35,634 nt of DNA from Pseudoalteromonas piscicida (GCF_002744175.1 NZ_NKHF01000006.1:1-35634); one strand, 5' to 3'. Numbered from the stretch's first letter, positions 16,819-25,189 are shown. A program made the numbers and translations. The notes: generated by a model from the sequence alone, not told the origin.

Positions 16819-18432
16819 TTATATGTGAAAAAGCTGCATAGCGTGAGTTAGTGATAATTTATCTGTGATAGCGGCTTGTACCACCATCGGCATTTTTTCT
16901 TCGTCAAAATCTACTTTTTGAATGTCACATAAACTACGTAAAAAACCTTGATAGGTTACTTCGAGCAATGCTTGGTCTAGTGCTTCAATTGCAGCGTCAT
17001 CTAGCATGCAGCCTCTAGTATGCGCGTGCTTCATTCGCTGCCGAGTCAACTCAATATCAAAGAAATGACCACGATTATGACGATACTCATGGCCTCTGAT
17101 TAAATTTATAAATTCGTCTTTAAGTACATGAATGCGTGAAATTGCAGCATTTTCGATCATTGCAATGGCTTTGTCGTTTAACGCTTCTTGGCTCATACCA
17201 TGTTGACTAGGACAGTAACCAAAACGACGTGACATAGAAGAGGGTAAAATAAAGCCAAACCAGTGCATTAATAATGCTTCGAAGTGGGTTTTGTGGACCT
17301 CATAACTGCCGTGGTAATTACCTGTAATATGCAACATAAAGCTTTCGTACCAAGCCAGTAAGTAAGCATTAAACGCCTTAGTTTTCCCCTCGAACATTGC
17401 GGTATCTTTAGCCATATCTGCATCTATCAGCTCTCCAATCATGCGGTTGGCATCAGTTAAGTAGGCAGAACCTGGTGATAACAAGGGATCTAAAAAGGCC
17501 GACGACATACCAGTTAAGAACCAACGATCTGTCGAAAAGGATTGCTTTGCCTTTCTTGATAATCGCTTCATCGAGGTATAGTCTAATAATTCAGCGTGCT
17601 GACCTAGGATTTCATTGAGCGCTTGATGAGAACGCAAGAATTGCTCAAACTCTTCTGCCGAGCGTATATTCAAGTTCACTTCATTATTCTTAGCGGTAAT
17701 ACCAATACTAAAAGTGTCTTGATTTAGTGGAATTAGCCAAATCCAATAACCCTTGTACATAAAGTGGTTAGTAGCCAGTGCTCTGCTGGTAAAGTTAGCA
17801 CGAGCGCGCCACTCATCACTGCCAAGATGATCTATCAGCTCAATATGCTTAAACCTTCCCCAGTATGAACTCACCGGATGACGATCGTTTTGTGATTCAA
17901 TTAACCCAAGCTGTTTGCCCAGTGGAGAGTTAAATCCTGAAGCATCAACAAGGTAACGACACGTATATTTACTATTATTGGTAATAACTTGATGCCCTTG
18001 CTCGGCATCAAGGTGAATTTCATTCACTGTGGTGCCCATTACGACATCAATACCAAGCTCTCGATTAAATTTCACCATGTCATTGTCGAACTTTTCACGG
18101 TCAATCTGATGAGCCGGAATGCCGTGATACCAACTACGACCAAGCTCACTGAGCTCTTCAACACTTAAATCACGGTTGTCGCTATCAAAGTAAAAACGCA
18201 GCCCATGTTTATATAGGTGATTGGCTTCGAGATAAAAACCTAGTTTTAAATCATTTGCCATATAGTCCCAAAAAGACTCCAACGTCGACTCACCTACCCA
18301 GCTATTAAATGCTTGTTTTCTCTCCACTACCGTAATTTTCATATCTGGGTGAGCCAATTTAAGTTGCCTTGCCAAGCAAGCTCCCGCCATTGAACCACCA
18401 ATAATCAATACATCTGCGTATTGGCTTACCAT
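16819..18432 (-). CDS. Flavin-dependent halogenase (tryptophan-halogenase superfamily)
   Basis: FAD enzyme of 537 residues. The N-terminal dinucleotide site is IIGGSMAG (10-17), and VGEST follows at 46-50. The halogenase-specific WxWxIP motif is present as WIWLIP (230-235), and the FxxPxxSxG motif as FLDPLLSPG (313-321). K75 in HLYKHGLRF sits where the catalytic lysine of PrnA/RebH lies. The Glu that precedes the Ser in free-tryptophan halogenases is Leu318 here, which is more like phenol or carrier-bound-substrate halogenases. A reduced flavin supply would be needed, and no flavin reductase gene is in the operon. The gene is 9 bases after the outer-membrane gene and 16 before pvcA. It could be a non-halogenating monooxygenase. 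Confidence 0.82.
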   Translation of the reverse strand: MVSQYADVLIIGGSMAGACLARQLKLAHPDMKITVVERKQAFNSWVGESTLESFWDYMANDLKLGFYLEANHLYKHGLRFYFDSDNRDLSVEELSELGRSWYHGIPAHQIDREKFDNDMVKFNRELGIDVVMGTTVNEIHLDAEQGHQVITNNSKYTCRYLVDASGFNSPLGKQLGLIESQNDRHPVSSYWGRFKHIELIDHLGSDEWRARANFTSRALATNHFMYKGYWIWLIPLNQDTFSIGITAKNNEVNLNIRSAEEFEQFLRSHQALNEILGQHAELLDYTSMKRLSRKAKQSFSTDRWFLTGMSSAFLDPLLSPGSAYLTDANRMIGELIDADMAKDTAMFEGKTKAFNAYLLAWYESFMLHITGNYHGSYEVHKTHFEALLMHWFGFILPSSMSRRFGYCPSQHGMSQEALNDKAIAMIENAAISRIHVLKDEFINLIRGHEYRHNRGHFFDIELTRQRMKHAHTRGCMLDDAAIEALDQALLEVTYQGFLRSLCDIQKVDFDEEKMPMVVQAAITDKLSLTHAMQLFHI

Positions 18433-18441
18433 AATTTCTCC

Positions 18442-19620
18442 TTAAAGGTAGTAAGTCAGCCTAAGCTCTATAAAATCATCATCTTTAAACCCATAAGTTG
18501 CATCTCTTTGGGTTTGCTCTAAAAATAAGTTCGCTTCTAGCGCTAGACTCAGGTGACTGGAGAGTCTAGTCGAAAATTCAGTTTTAAAGGTGTGAGCACC
18601 TGTATCGTTATCCAGTAAAATCCCAGTTATCATGCTTGTGTCATCGACATCATTCCAAGCTAGGCGCATCCCAATAAATGTCGCATCTTGGTATAGCCTA
18701 TTAAGCGTCACTTGAGTCTCTGTATCTCTGTGTAACTCCATGAGCAAACTGAGATCTTTGCTAGAGTCTGCGATGCCGTAAAAGTAATATTCACCACCCA
18801 CAACATAAGCCCAGCTTTTTCCTCCCATAGGGTGATGACGGTGCACCGCCTCAACTTTCCCTAGCAGGTACTCTGATGTCCACTGTAAATCCAAAGCCGT
18901 TTGTTGCAGGCGTCTATAAATTGCATTAAACCCTTGATGATCACGGGCTTGTAATACCGGCTCTCTATCAATGCCGTCGAAGTAGTAAGTGCCAACGTCC
19001 CAGTCTCCTAGCACGCCTCGGTAACCGAATAGATAGCTTCCTCTGTAATTACCATCTCGGCCCACAAACTGAGTATCGGTTACAGCTACCGGCAACGATA
19101 AGCGATCATCGGGAAGCCCAAAATCACGCTCTCTAAAATAAGGCAAAGACATGGCAAACCAGTGACCATTATCAGTAAAATGCTGATAGTGAAAGAGCAA
19201 TTCTCCAAGCTTAGCTTCGTTATCAAGGTTTCGTGTTGGCTGCTTTTGATTGACGATATCAACCAAATGACGTGACTCTGCTACCCCCCAAAAGATGGTG
19301 TTCACACCAACATTGAGCTGTCCTTGTGAAAATGGGCGAGCGATATATGCCTCTTGAATATCGAATGCCCGTATTGCCGCATTTTTTGCAGCACTCAATA
19401 CTGGTTTAAATCCACCGCTCAAACCGGTTTTGGGGTTTTCGAAGTCCAACTCCCACACTAATTTAGCATCAAATTCTCGGTCAAGTTGCGAGGCTCTCAT
19501 TGGAGAGCCATTATACTGCCGAGTGCTAAGGTCAATGCTGGTGCTACTTTGCCATTCCACGTCAGCTTTCGCGTATGGAGTGCAACAGAGCACAACAGCA
19601 AGCATCGCCTTGAGTTGCAT
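18442..19620 (-). CDS. Outer-membrane beta-barrel protein (DUF1302/porin-like)
   Basis: A 392-residue protein with a signal peptide (about 1-19, ending PYAKA) and a body of alternating short strands rich in aromatic residues, ending in ELRLTYYL as an outer-membrane barrel would, though the last residue is Leu rather than Phe. The segment VNTIFWGVAESRHLVDIVNQ resembles the WG...DxxN motif of DUF1302- and alginate-export-like barrels. It sits 8 bases after the LolA-like gene and 9 before the halogenase, so an export role for the operon product is likely but unproven. The exact family is uncertain. Confidence 0.75.
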   Translation of the reverse strand: MQLKAMLAVVLCCTPYAKADVEWQSSTSIDLSTRQYNGSPMRASQLDREFDAKLVWELDFENPKTGLSGGFKPVLSAAKNAAIRAFDIQEAYIARPFSQGQLNVGVNTIFWGVAESRHLVDIVNQKQPTRNLDNEAKLGELLFHYQHFTDNGHWFAMSLPYFRERDFGLPDDRLSLPVAVTDTQFVGRDGNYRGSYLFGYRGVLGDWDVGTYYFDGIDREPVLQARDHQGFNAIYRRLQQTALDLQWTSEYLLGKVEAVHRHHPMGGKSWAYVVGGEYYFYGIADSSKDLSLLMELHRDTETQVTLNRLYQDATFIGMRLAWNDVDDTSMITGILLDNDTGAHTFKTEFSTRLSSHLSLALEANLFLEQTQRDATYGFKDDDFIELRLTYYL

Positions 19621-19628
19621 ACGGCCCC

Positions 19629-20420
19629 CTATTTCAACGATGACTTAACAAAGTCACGAGCGCTCAATGCAATATCAAATTGGTAGTCTGAAAACTCTAG
19701 TACGGTCTTTTTTCCCGACTGGTGGTTTTCCATCGTCATGGTAAGCGGACGCCAATATGCCTGCTGATATAACTTGTAATTATCTAAGCTCAAAGTTTTC
19801 AAATGACTCCCTTTTCTATCGTAAAAATCTATTTTTCTAACTTGATAGTCTTGGGTATCTATTAGTGCACGTTGTTTGGTATAGCCCGAGTTCTCATACT
19901 TAGGAAACCGGTCAATCACTGCACAAGTCAGCTCACCACAGGGAGCTTCTGATACATACTCGTAGCTGTACTTGTTGAGTTCTTGAGCAGTAAAGTCTTC
20001 AAATGCAAACTCACTCCCAACAAATGGGCCTGATTTGTTTGCAGAAGAGATCCGTTTAACACGCTTCAGTGCAGGCAAATATAACCATTGATCATCGGCA
20101 TCAATAATTTGTGCATGTGAAAGCAGCTTGGTTTCCTTTACGTCTGCTGGAGAATTAAAAATGATAAGGCTTTTATCACCTTTATCTTCGTCTGCTACTT
20201 CCATGGTTTTCATGGTTAATAGACGCTGAGTTTCTTGGCCTTTTTTGTCTATTAAACGCATTTTCACATCAACCGCACTGACCTCAAAACCTCGATCTGA
20301 GCGGTCTGCTTTTGCTGCAATGTCATAACCTAGGTTGTCTGGTGCTGCATGAATAGCAAATGACATAACCATAAACCCGATTGCCAAATGCGGTAATAAC
20401 TTAGACGTTGTAGATTTCAT
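19629..20420 (-). CDS. LolA-like periplasmic protein (outer membrane lipoprotein-sorting family)
   Basis: A 263-residue exported protein: signal peptide MKSTTSKLLPHLAIGFMVMS to about FAIHAA, then the LolA-like fold (PF17131 type) with LLSHAQIIDADDQWLYLPAL, KRVKRISSANKSGPFVGSEF and AFEDFTAQEL. Such proteins recur beside MMPL/RND exporters and are thought to carry hydrophobic cargo across the periplasm. They are distinct from the housekeeping LolA. The start used here is ATG at 20420, because AAGGAA lies just upstream and the signal peptide begins there; a longer frame to 20534 would run far into the exporter gene. It overlaps the exporter gene by 20 bp. Confidence 0.86.
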   Translation of the reverse strand: MKSTTSKLLPHLAIGFMVMSFAIHAAPDNLGYDIAAKADRSDRGFEVSAVDVKMRLIDKKGQETQRLLTMKTMEVADEDKGDKSLIIFNSPADVKETKLLSHAQIIDADDQWLYLPALKRVKRISSANKSGPFVGSEFAFEDFTAQELNKYSYEYVSEAPCGELTCAVIDRFPKYENSGYTKQRALIDTQDYQVRKIDFYDRKGSHLKTLSLDNYKLYQQAYWRPLTMTMENHQSGKKTVLEFSDYQFDIALSARDFVKSSLK

Positions 20421-22767
20421 TTTTCGTTCCTTCTTGAATAGACGCTTTGCTTGCTTGTTCTGATCTTTTTGCCAGCAACATAAGCAACGCGGGTAAGAAT
20501 AAAAAGTCCACGATAAGTGCCATAACAATGGCAAACGCGGTTAGCAGCCCCATTTGTGCATTAATCATAAAAGTGGAATAAGCCAACACTGCAAAGCCGC
20601 CAGCGAGAATAAACGTAGTCAGTAAAATGGCTTCACCAACCGTTTCAAAGGCATATTTGACAGCAGCGGTAGGATCTAGCCCTTGCTCACGTCTCGCCCG
20701 TAAATATTTGGACAAGAAGTGTACGGTATTATCAACAATGATCCCCAAAGAGGTAGAAGTTACCGTTGCCGCAGCCACGCCTACCTGACCAACCAATAAA
20801 GCCCAGATACCGAAGGTAAAGAGCATAGGGATCGTATTGGGAAGAATACTTGCAACTCCGTATTTAATGCTTCTTAGCGTCATCACCATTATCAAGGTGA
20901 TCACAATCACCGCGATTAAATTACCACTGAGCATGCTCTCAGCGTTACGCTGGAAAATATGCGAAAACATTACTGTCGCTCCCGTTGCTTTCGCATGCAT
21001 GGGATCGGGAGTATGCTCGACTAACCAAGCCTCAGTGCGGGCGATGAAAGACTGGATCTCACCAGTTGAGAGATTATCCAAAGTCAAACTCACTCGAGTT
21101 GCCGATTTATCCATGCTGATCCTATCCGTTAGATCGAGCCCGAATGGCAACGACATTTCATAAAGCAGTAAGTATTGTGCAGCCAATTCTCTGTCTGCTG
21201 GTAGGCGATACATACCCGCATCATCTTGGTGCATATTTTTGTTGAGACGCTTAACAATATCCGTATAACTGTAAACATGAACCACCTCAGGTTGCATTCT
21301 CAGCCACTGGGTAAACTGGTTAAGATTAGTGAGGTATTCAGGTTCACTGATCCCGCCGACTTTGCCACTTTCCACATCAAACTCCACCACATAAATGCCA
21401 GTGAGGTTTTCCATGGTAAAGTCGGTATCACGACGAAATTCAACACGATGATCAAAGTACTTTACAAACTCATCATTGAGATCAATGTTGGGAACCACAT
21501 ATGCACTTGCAGCAATAGCAGCAAGGGTAAGTAACAAAATTGCACGATACTGCTGCGCGACGACACCACCAAAGCGACCGAGGTAGTGAGATAACTTGCT
21601 TGTACGCGTTGCGTAGCTCTTTTTGTCGGGCAAAATAGCGATAAGACTTGGAAGTAAAATTAGTGACAATACCCAAGCCGCGGCAATACCAAATGCAGTA
21701 ATATTACCCAGATCAGCAAACGGTGGCGCATCCGACATGTTCAATGTTAAGAAGCCAACTACAGTCGTCAAACTGGTAATGGATACGGGAATAAAGTTAA
21801 TTCTTAAGCTTTCAATAATCGCTTGATTCTTTTTGTGCCCAGCTTTTCTTGCAGCGTAGTAAGACAGTAATACATGTATACTATCGGCTATTGCCAAGGT
21901 GAGAATAATAGTCGGTGCGGTTATTGAGATCGGGGTTAATTGAATGCCTGCGTAGCCGCTTACTCCCATTGCGACTATGCTTGAGAAAATCACCACTGAA
22001 ACAGCCGCAATTGTCCCAGGGAAGCTGCGTAACCCACAGTACATTACAATGATCAAAACCAAATACATAATAGGTGTAAGGGTTTCTGCATCCTGTTGCC
22101 CTGACTCACTAAATGCATTGTTTAGCATTGAAATACCTGACAGAGCAAACACCAAATCAGGATTCTCCTGCTGTGCTTTTGTCACTATTTCGCGGACGTA
22201 TTTTACCGCGGTTGGTACTTCTGTCAGTGATTCTCCTGGGTACTGAACAGTGATATTGATTCCGGTCGTTTTACCGTTATTTGCGATTAATCGCTGCTTT
22301 AACAAAGGTTCTTGCTGTGCGATCTCCGCTTTTTGTAAAATCTCAGCTTCACTTAGTGATTCTGTATTTTTCATCAAGTCCGCAACGATCAGTTCGTCTC
22401 CCTCAGCATAACTATGCTGAAAGTTAGTCACAGAGTCGACTCGACTGGCATAAGGGGTTTGCCAAGCGGCTTCTGTGAGCTGCTCAACCACCATTGCATG
22501 CTGCTTGGATAATCCATTGCCCGCTTTTTGATGAACAACAATAAGAATATTGTCGTTCTTGGTGTACTTATCCTGAAAAGCTTCAAATGCCAAAAGCTCT
22601 GGATTTGCAGGGCTAAAAAATGCCCGATAGTCGTTTGAAAAGGTTAATCCTTTTGCCCCAATACCAATTCCAATACAAGACACGATACTGAGGATTAAAC
22701 ACAGGTATTTATATCTAGTGACAAACTCACCGAGTCGCTTAGCAACTCCTTCTAGCGATGATCCCAT
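20401..22767 (-). CDS. RND/MMPL-superfamily exporter
   Basis: Inner-membrane proton-driven transporter of 788 residues. One transmembrane helix (about 20-40) leads into a periplasmic loop (about 45-225), then a five-helix MMPL block. The pattern repeats: a helix near 410, a second loop, and a block near 625-775. GISMLNNAFSESGQQDAETLTPI and ALVVGQVGVAA-type segments fit the family, and TSTSLGIIVDNTVHFLSKY resembles the proton-relay helix. It is first in the operon and lacks a membrane-fusion protein, so it belongs to the HpnN/MMPL type that hands lipophilic cargo to a periplasmic carrier, here presumably the LolA-like protein. The promoter carries a TetR-type operator. Confidence 0.9.
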   Translation of the reverse strand: MGSSLEGVAKRLGEFVTRYKYLCLILSIVSCIGIGIGAKGLTFSNDYRAFFSPANPELLAFEAFQDKYTKNDNILIVVHQKAGNGLSKQHAMVVEQLTEAAWQTPYASRVDSVTNFQHSYAEGDELIVADLMKNTESLSEAEILQKAEIAQQEPLLKQRLIANNGKTTGINITVQYPGESLTEVPTAVKYVREIVTKAQQENPDLVFALSGISMLNNAFSESGQQDAETLTPIMYLVLIIVMYCGLRSFPGTIAAVSVVIFSSIVAMGVSGYAGIQLTPISITAPTIILTLAIADSIHVLLSYYAARKAGHKKNQAIIESLRINFIPVSITSLTTVVGFLTLNMSDAPPFADLGNITAFGIAAAWVLSLILLPSLIAILPDKKSYATRTSKLSHYLGRFGGVVAQQYRAILLLTLAAIAASAYVVPNIDLNDEFVKYFDHRVEFRRDTDFTMENLTGIYVVEFDVESGKVGGISEPEYLTNLNQFTQWLRMQPEVVHVYSYTDIVKRLNKNMHQDDAGMYRLPADRELAAQYLLLYEMSLPFGLDLTDRISMDKSATRVSLTLDNLSTGEIQSFIARTEAWLVEHTPDPMHAKATGATVMFSHIFQRNAESMLSGNLIAVIVITLIMVMTLRSIKYGVASILPNTIPMLFTFGIWALLVGQVGVAAATVTSTSLGIIVDNTVHFLSKYLRARREQGLDPTAAVKYAFETVGEAILLTTFILAGGFAVLAYSTFMINAQMGLLTAFAIVMALIVDFLFLPALLMLLAKRSEQASKASIQEGTKNEIYNV

Positions 22768-22783
22768 TGTCTCTCCTTAATAA

Positions 22784-22807
22784 CAGAATAACCATTCTGA
22801 TATAATA
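22784..22807 (-). promoter_or_regulatory. Operator and -10 of the isonitrile operon
   Basis: The perfect inverted repeat CAGAAT-AACC-ATTCTG (22784-22799) lies 17 bases before the exporter ATG and directly next to a -10-like TATTAT (22802-22807, minus strand). Repressor bound here would cover the transcription start. No clear -35 is seen. The same arms occur before tetR. Confidence 0.8.
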
Positions 22808-22921
22808 CAAAAAAATAGCTAAAAGCTTTTCCTAACTATCACTTCTAGCAATTAAGCACACGCTTTGAGCAATCTTAGCTGATCACTCAATCTACATATT
22901 GATCACGACATTTTGCTCTCG

Positions 22922-23506
22922 TTACTTTTGCGCCATCATGTCAAAAATCGTAGTTAAGTAATGTCGTAAGGTTTCACGGTGGAAATCTCCTTTAGCCATT
23001 ACGGCTACGCCTTGAAGCACGCCAAGTAAACAAAAACTTAAGCTATTTGCGTCAATTTCTTTGCGAATTTCACCTTGCCCTTGAGCTTTTTCAATGAAAT
23101 CTCGAAACTGCGCACTCAATGCACTATAAACTTGCTGCACCGCAGAGTTCATATCCGGATCCGACTCGCCTACTTCAGTGGCCGTATTACAGATTAAACA
23201 ACCATTGGCTCCATGCTCTGCAATATTCTGACTGTACAAATTAAAAAATGCAGCTAAGTCTGCCAAGCTTCCATCGCTTGTACTTAAGCGTTTAAGCCCA
23301 GGACCGATTTTACGCAGAGAATACTCTTGCAAACAGCGTTGAAACAATTCCTTTTTATTACCAAACTCTTGGTAAAACCCGTAGCGACTGACACCTGTAC
23401 AAGTGACCAACTGTTCCATGGAAGTACTTCTATACCCTTGCTTCCAAAACAAGATAGTCGCTTGCTCTAATGCTTTATCGACATCAAACTCTCGCGTTCT
23501 TCCCAT
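22922..23506 (-). CDS. TetR/AcrR-family repressor of the isonitrile operon
   Basis: DNA-binding regulator of 194 residues. The N-terminal TetR helix-turn-helix is FDVDKALEQATILFWKQGYR, STSMEQLVTCTGVSRYGFYQ and EFGNKKELF, followed by a helical ligand-binding domain. The ligand is unknown; the operon product or an aromatic precursor is plausible. The start is taken as ATG at 23506 (MGRTREFD) with GGGGAG just upstream. An earlier in-frame ATG at 23533 lies inside the operator, which makes it unlikely. It is transcribed in the same direction as the operon but separately, about 150 bases upstream of the exporter start, and appears to repress itself. Confidence 0.9.
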   Translation of the reverse strand: MGRTREFDVDKALEQATILFWKQGYRSTSMEQLVTCTGVSRYGFYQEFGNKKELFQRCLQEYSLRKIGPGLKRLSTSDGSLADLAAFFNLYSQNIAEHGANGCLICNTATEVGESDPDMNSAVQQVYSALSAQFRDFIEKAQGQGEIRKEIDANSLSFCLLGVLQGVAVMAKGDFHRETLRHYLTTIFDMMAQK

Positions 23507-23521
23507 AGGCTCCCCAAAAAA

Positions 23522-23552
23522 CAGAATATACATTCTGAAATAAAAAAGTCAA
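23522..23552 (-). promoter_or_regulatory. tetR promoter with overlapping operator
   Basis: On the minus strand the -35 is TTGACT (23547-23552), the spacer 16 bases and the -10 TATATT (23525-23530). The inverted repeat CAGAAT-ATAC-ATTCTG (23522-23537) covers the -10, so the repressor should shut off its own gene. Confidence 0.82.
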
Positions 23553-23736
23553 CAAAATAACAACAAGCTCACAAAACAATAACAAGAAAATTGCTATGAT
23601 TTTAGCTATGGCCTATTGCTACTATAAGCACGAAATAAGTGGTGAGTTACTGATAGAATTTTTAGCAACCCAAAGGAAACAGTAACATGTATTTTTGGCA
23701 GGAAAAATATCTCTAGCGCTAAAAATAAGGAATTAC

Positions 23737-23754
23737 CACTGCTCCGCAGCAGTG
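23737..23754. other. Perfect hairpin of unknown role
   Basis: CACTGCT (23737-23743) and AGCAGTG (23748-23754) form a 7-bp stem around the 4-base loop CCGC. There is no T-run on either side. It lies in the roughly 300-base gap between the tetR promoter and the DUF3016 gene, where I see no gene. Confidence 0.4.
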
Positions 23755-23802
23755 AAACCCTCTAAAACATTGATTTAGAATACTTTATTCTAAAGGATGA
23801 AA

Positions 23803-23827
23803 GGAGAGCCTAGTTCATTTGCTCTCC
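23803..23827 (-). terminator. Putative terminator of the DUF3016 gene
   Basis: GGAGAGC (23803-23809) and GCTCTCC (23821-23827) form a 7-bp stem with an 11-base loop, 24 bases past the stop codon. A short TTTCAT follows on the minus strand. Confidence 0.65.
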
Positions 23828-23850
23828 CTAAAATGTTGAAAATATACCAA

Positions 23851-24324
23851 CTATTTCATCAACTCGTCTTCAAACCAATCGGTCAACAGGCGCTTTTCGT
23901 AGTAAAAGGATTCATCTAATCCCATCTTGATTCTATCCATAAACGCCATGTCTTTGAGTTTTACGCCTTGCCCTTCACTCAGCGTAACGCCAGTTTTGTC
24001 AGTAAGTTTATAACTGATCTCAAAACGTGGAAAATGAATTGGCTTAATGACACGAACTTCGTTTATACCGTAATGTACATCTCCGGCTAAATCAATTTCA
24101 TCAAAACTAATCGCCAGTTTTTGTCCTTCAGGCAATTGAGCTGCTAACTTTTCTAAATGCATGGTAAGTTGCTTTTCAACCCTTTGGTGAAAAGCACCGC
24201 GGGTTTCATTACCAGCTTCTACATCACGATACTCTTTAAAATCCTTCCAAGTCACTGCGACTTCACCTGCATTAACCCAAAAGGGAATCATTAACAAAGC
24301 AAATATTTTAATTTTAGTTTTCAT
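23851..24324 (-). CDS. Exported DUF3016-family protein
   Basis: A 157-residue protein with a signal peptide (1-19, ending WVNAGE) and a single domain resembling DUF3016 (PF11454): VTWKDFKEYRDVEAG, LAAQLPEGQKLAISFDEIDLAGDV, IKPIHFPRFEISYKL, and the acidic/aromatic end YYEKRLLTDWFEDEL. It should be periplasmic. Function is unknown. GGAG lies before the ATG, and a hairpin follows the stop. It appears monocistronic. Confidence 0.85.
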   Translation of the reverse strand: MKTKIKIFALLMIPFWVNAGEVAVTWKDFKEYRDVEAGNETRGAFHQRVEKQLTMHLEKLAAQLPEGQKLAISFDEIDLAGDVHYGINEVRVIKPIHFPRFEISYKLTDKTGVTLSEGQGVKLKDMAFMDRIKMGLDESFYYEKRLLTDWFEDELMK

Positions 24325-24464
24325 CTTAGGTCTCCTTCTAACTTCATCATTACCTTACTCCTTCAATGAACGAAGTAAAGCAAAATCACATCATTTTACT
24401 CAGTGTGACATTTGGCTACATTTACATCAATATAATAGTAGACCGAAGTTATTGATAAATGGTT

Positions 24465-24623
24465 TCAACCAGATTCAGCGCGATGATAGCCATAGTGTGG
24501 GTTACTTTTATATCGATATAAGCATGGCAGAAAGGGGCGCACATAGACATAGCCGCACTTGGGGCAGCGATATTCTCCAGTTAAAAGCCATGCTGAAGAT
24601 ACAAGTACACTCAGTGACGTAGG
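24465..24623 (-). pseudogene. Possible remnant with a CPKCG zinc-ribbon-like motif
   Basis: An open stretch of about 52 codons without a start codon, reading LTGEYRCPKCGYVYVRPF and ending in NPHYGYHRAESG and a stop. The CPKCG knuckle looks protein-like, but there is only one Cys pair. It may be the tail of a lost gene or chance. Confidence 0.25.
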
Positions 24624-24945
24624 CTACAAATACCGTGAGAATTAGTTTAATGTTGCTAAGATCAGTAAGTCAGTGTGCGTTCGATAAACTTTCCAAATAA
24701 TCAAGAAATTGCTCGCTTGTATTAATGACGGTATAAACTGAGCAAAGTTTATGCCTAATCACTAAGAGGAAGGGTAAAAAGGCCTAAAACTCAGCTACAT
24801 CTGCCCCTTCCCCCCTCAACCAATCTGAAGGACGACTCGCATATTAGAACAAGCTATTTAATCTAGGGTTTGGGTAAGGAATTTTCTAACCCATTTTTTA
24901 AAACATTAGATTATTGCCTTATCTAGAGATAGCTCCCCTATCGCG
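24624..24945. other. Gene-free stretch
   Basis: No open frame, tRNA or convincing hairpin is seen here. It separates the CPKCG fragment from IS3-family debris and may hold further decayed mobile DNA. Confidence 0.4.
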
Positions 24946-25189
24946 TCCTGCTACCGCTCTGATACCTACATCCTGTAAATAAGCGTACCAATAGCTAGAT
25001 TGGAAGTGAATTCAACGCAGTTAGCGCTAAAACTGGCTGCTAGAAAGGCATTAATTATCCAAAGCTCAGGTTATTTAGCCCCCTAGTGCTCCAAGAGGAT
25101 TGATCCACCAAAGTGATAAAGGGAGACAATATTTCTCCAAAAGATACACCGAGCGACTCGCTGAGGCTGGTATTAAGATCTTACCAAAA
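24946..25189 (+). pseudogene. Decayed IS3-family transposase (OrfB/rve) fragment
   Basis: Two plus-strand frames carry pieces of the integrase core of an IS3-family OrfB. The first piece (to about 25060) reads RLEVNSTQLALKLAARKAL and contains an internal stop. After a frameshift the second piece (from about 25079) reads APRGLIHQSDKGRQYFSKRY and then LAEAGIKILP, matching the GLIHHSDRGSQY...Y...L...GI block of that family. The fragment stops at the 93-bp repeat that begins at 25190. No terminal repeats or intact ends are visible. The element is dead. Confidence 0.72.

Noticed and set aside
20421..20534. N-terminal extension of the LolA-like protein
   Set aside because: It would place 38 codons inside the exporter gene ahead of a clear signal peptide that has its own ribosome site.
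23687..23716. Nine-codon frame MYFWQEKYL after AAAGGAAAC, as a possible leader peptide
   Set aside because: It has a ribosome-site-like sequence, but no regulated gene follows on the plus strand and the downstream hairpin has no T-run.
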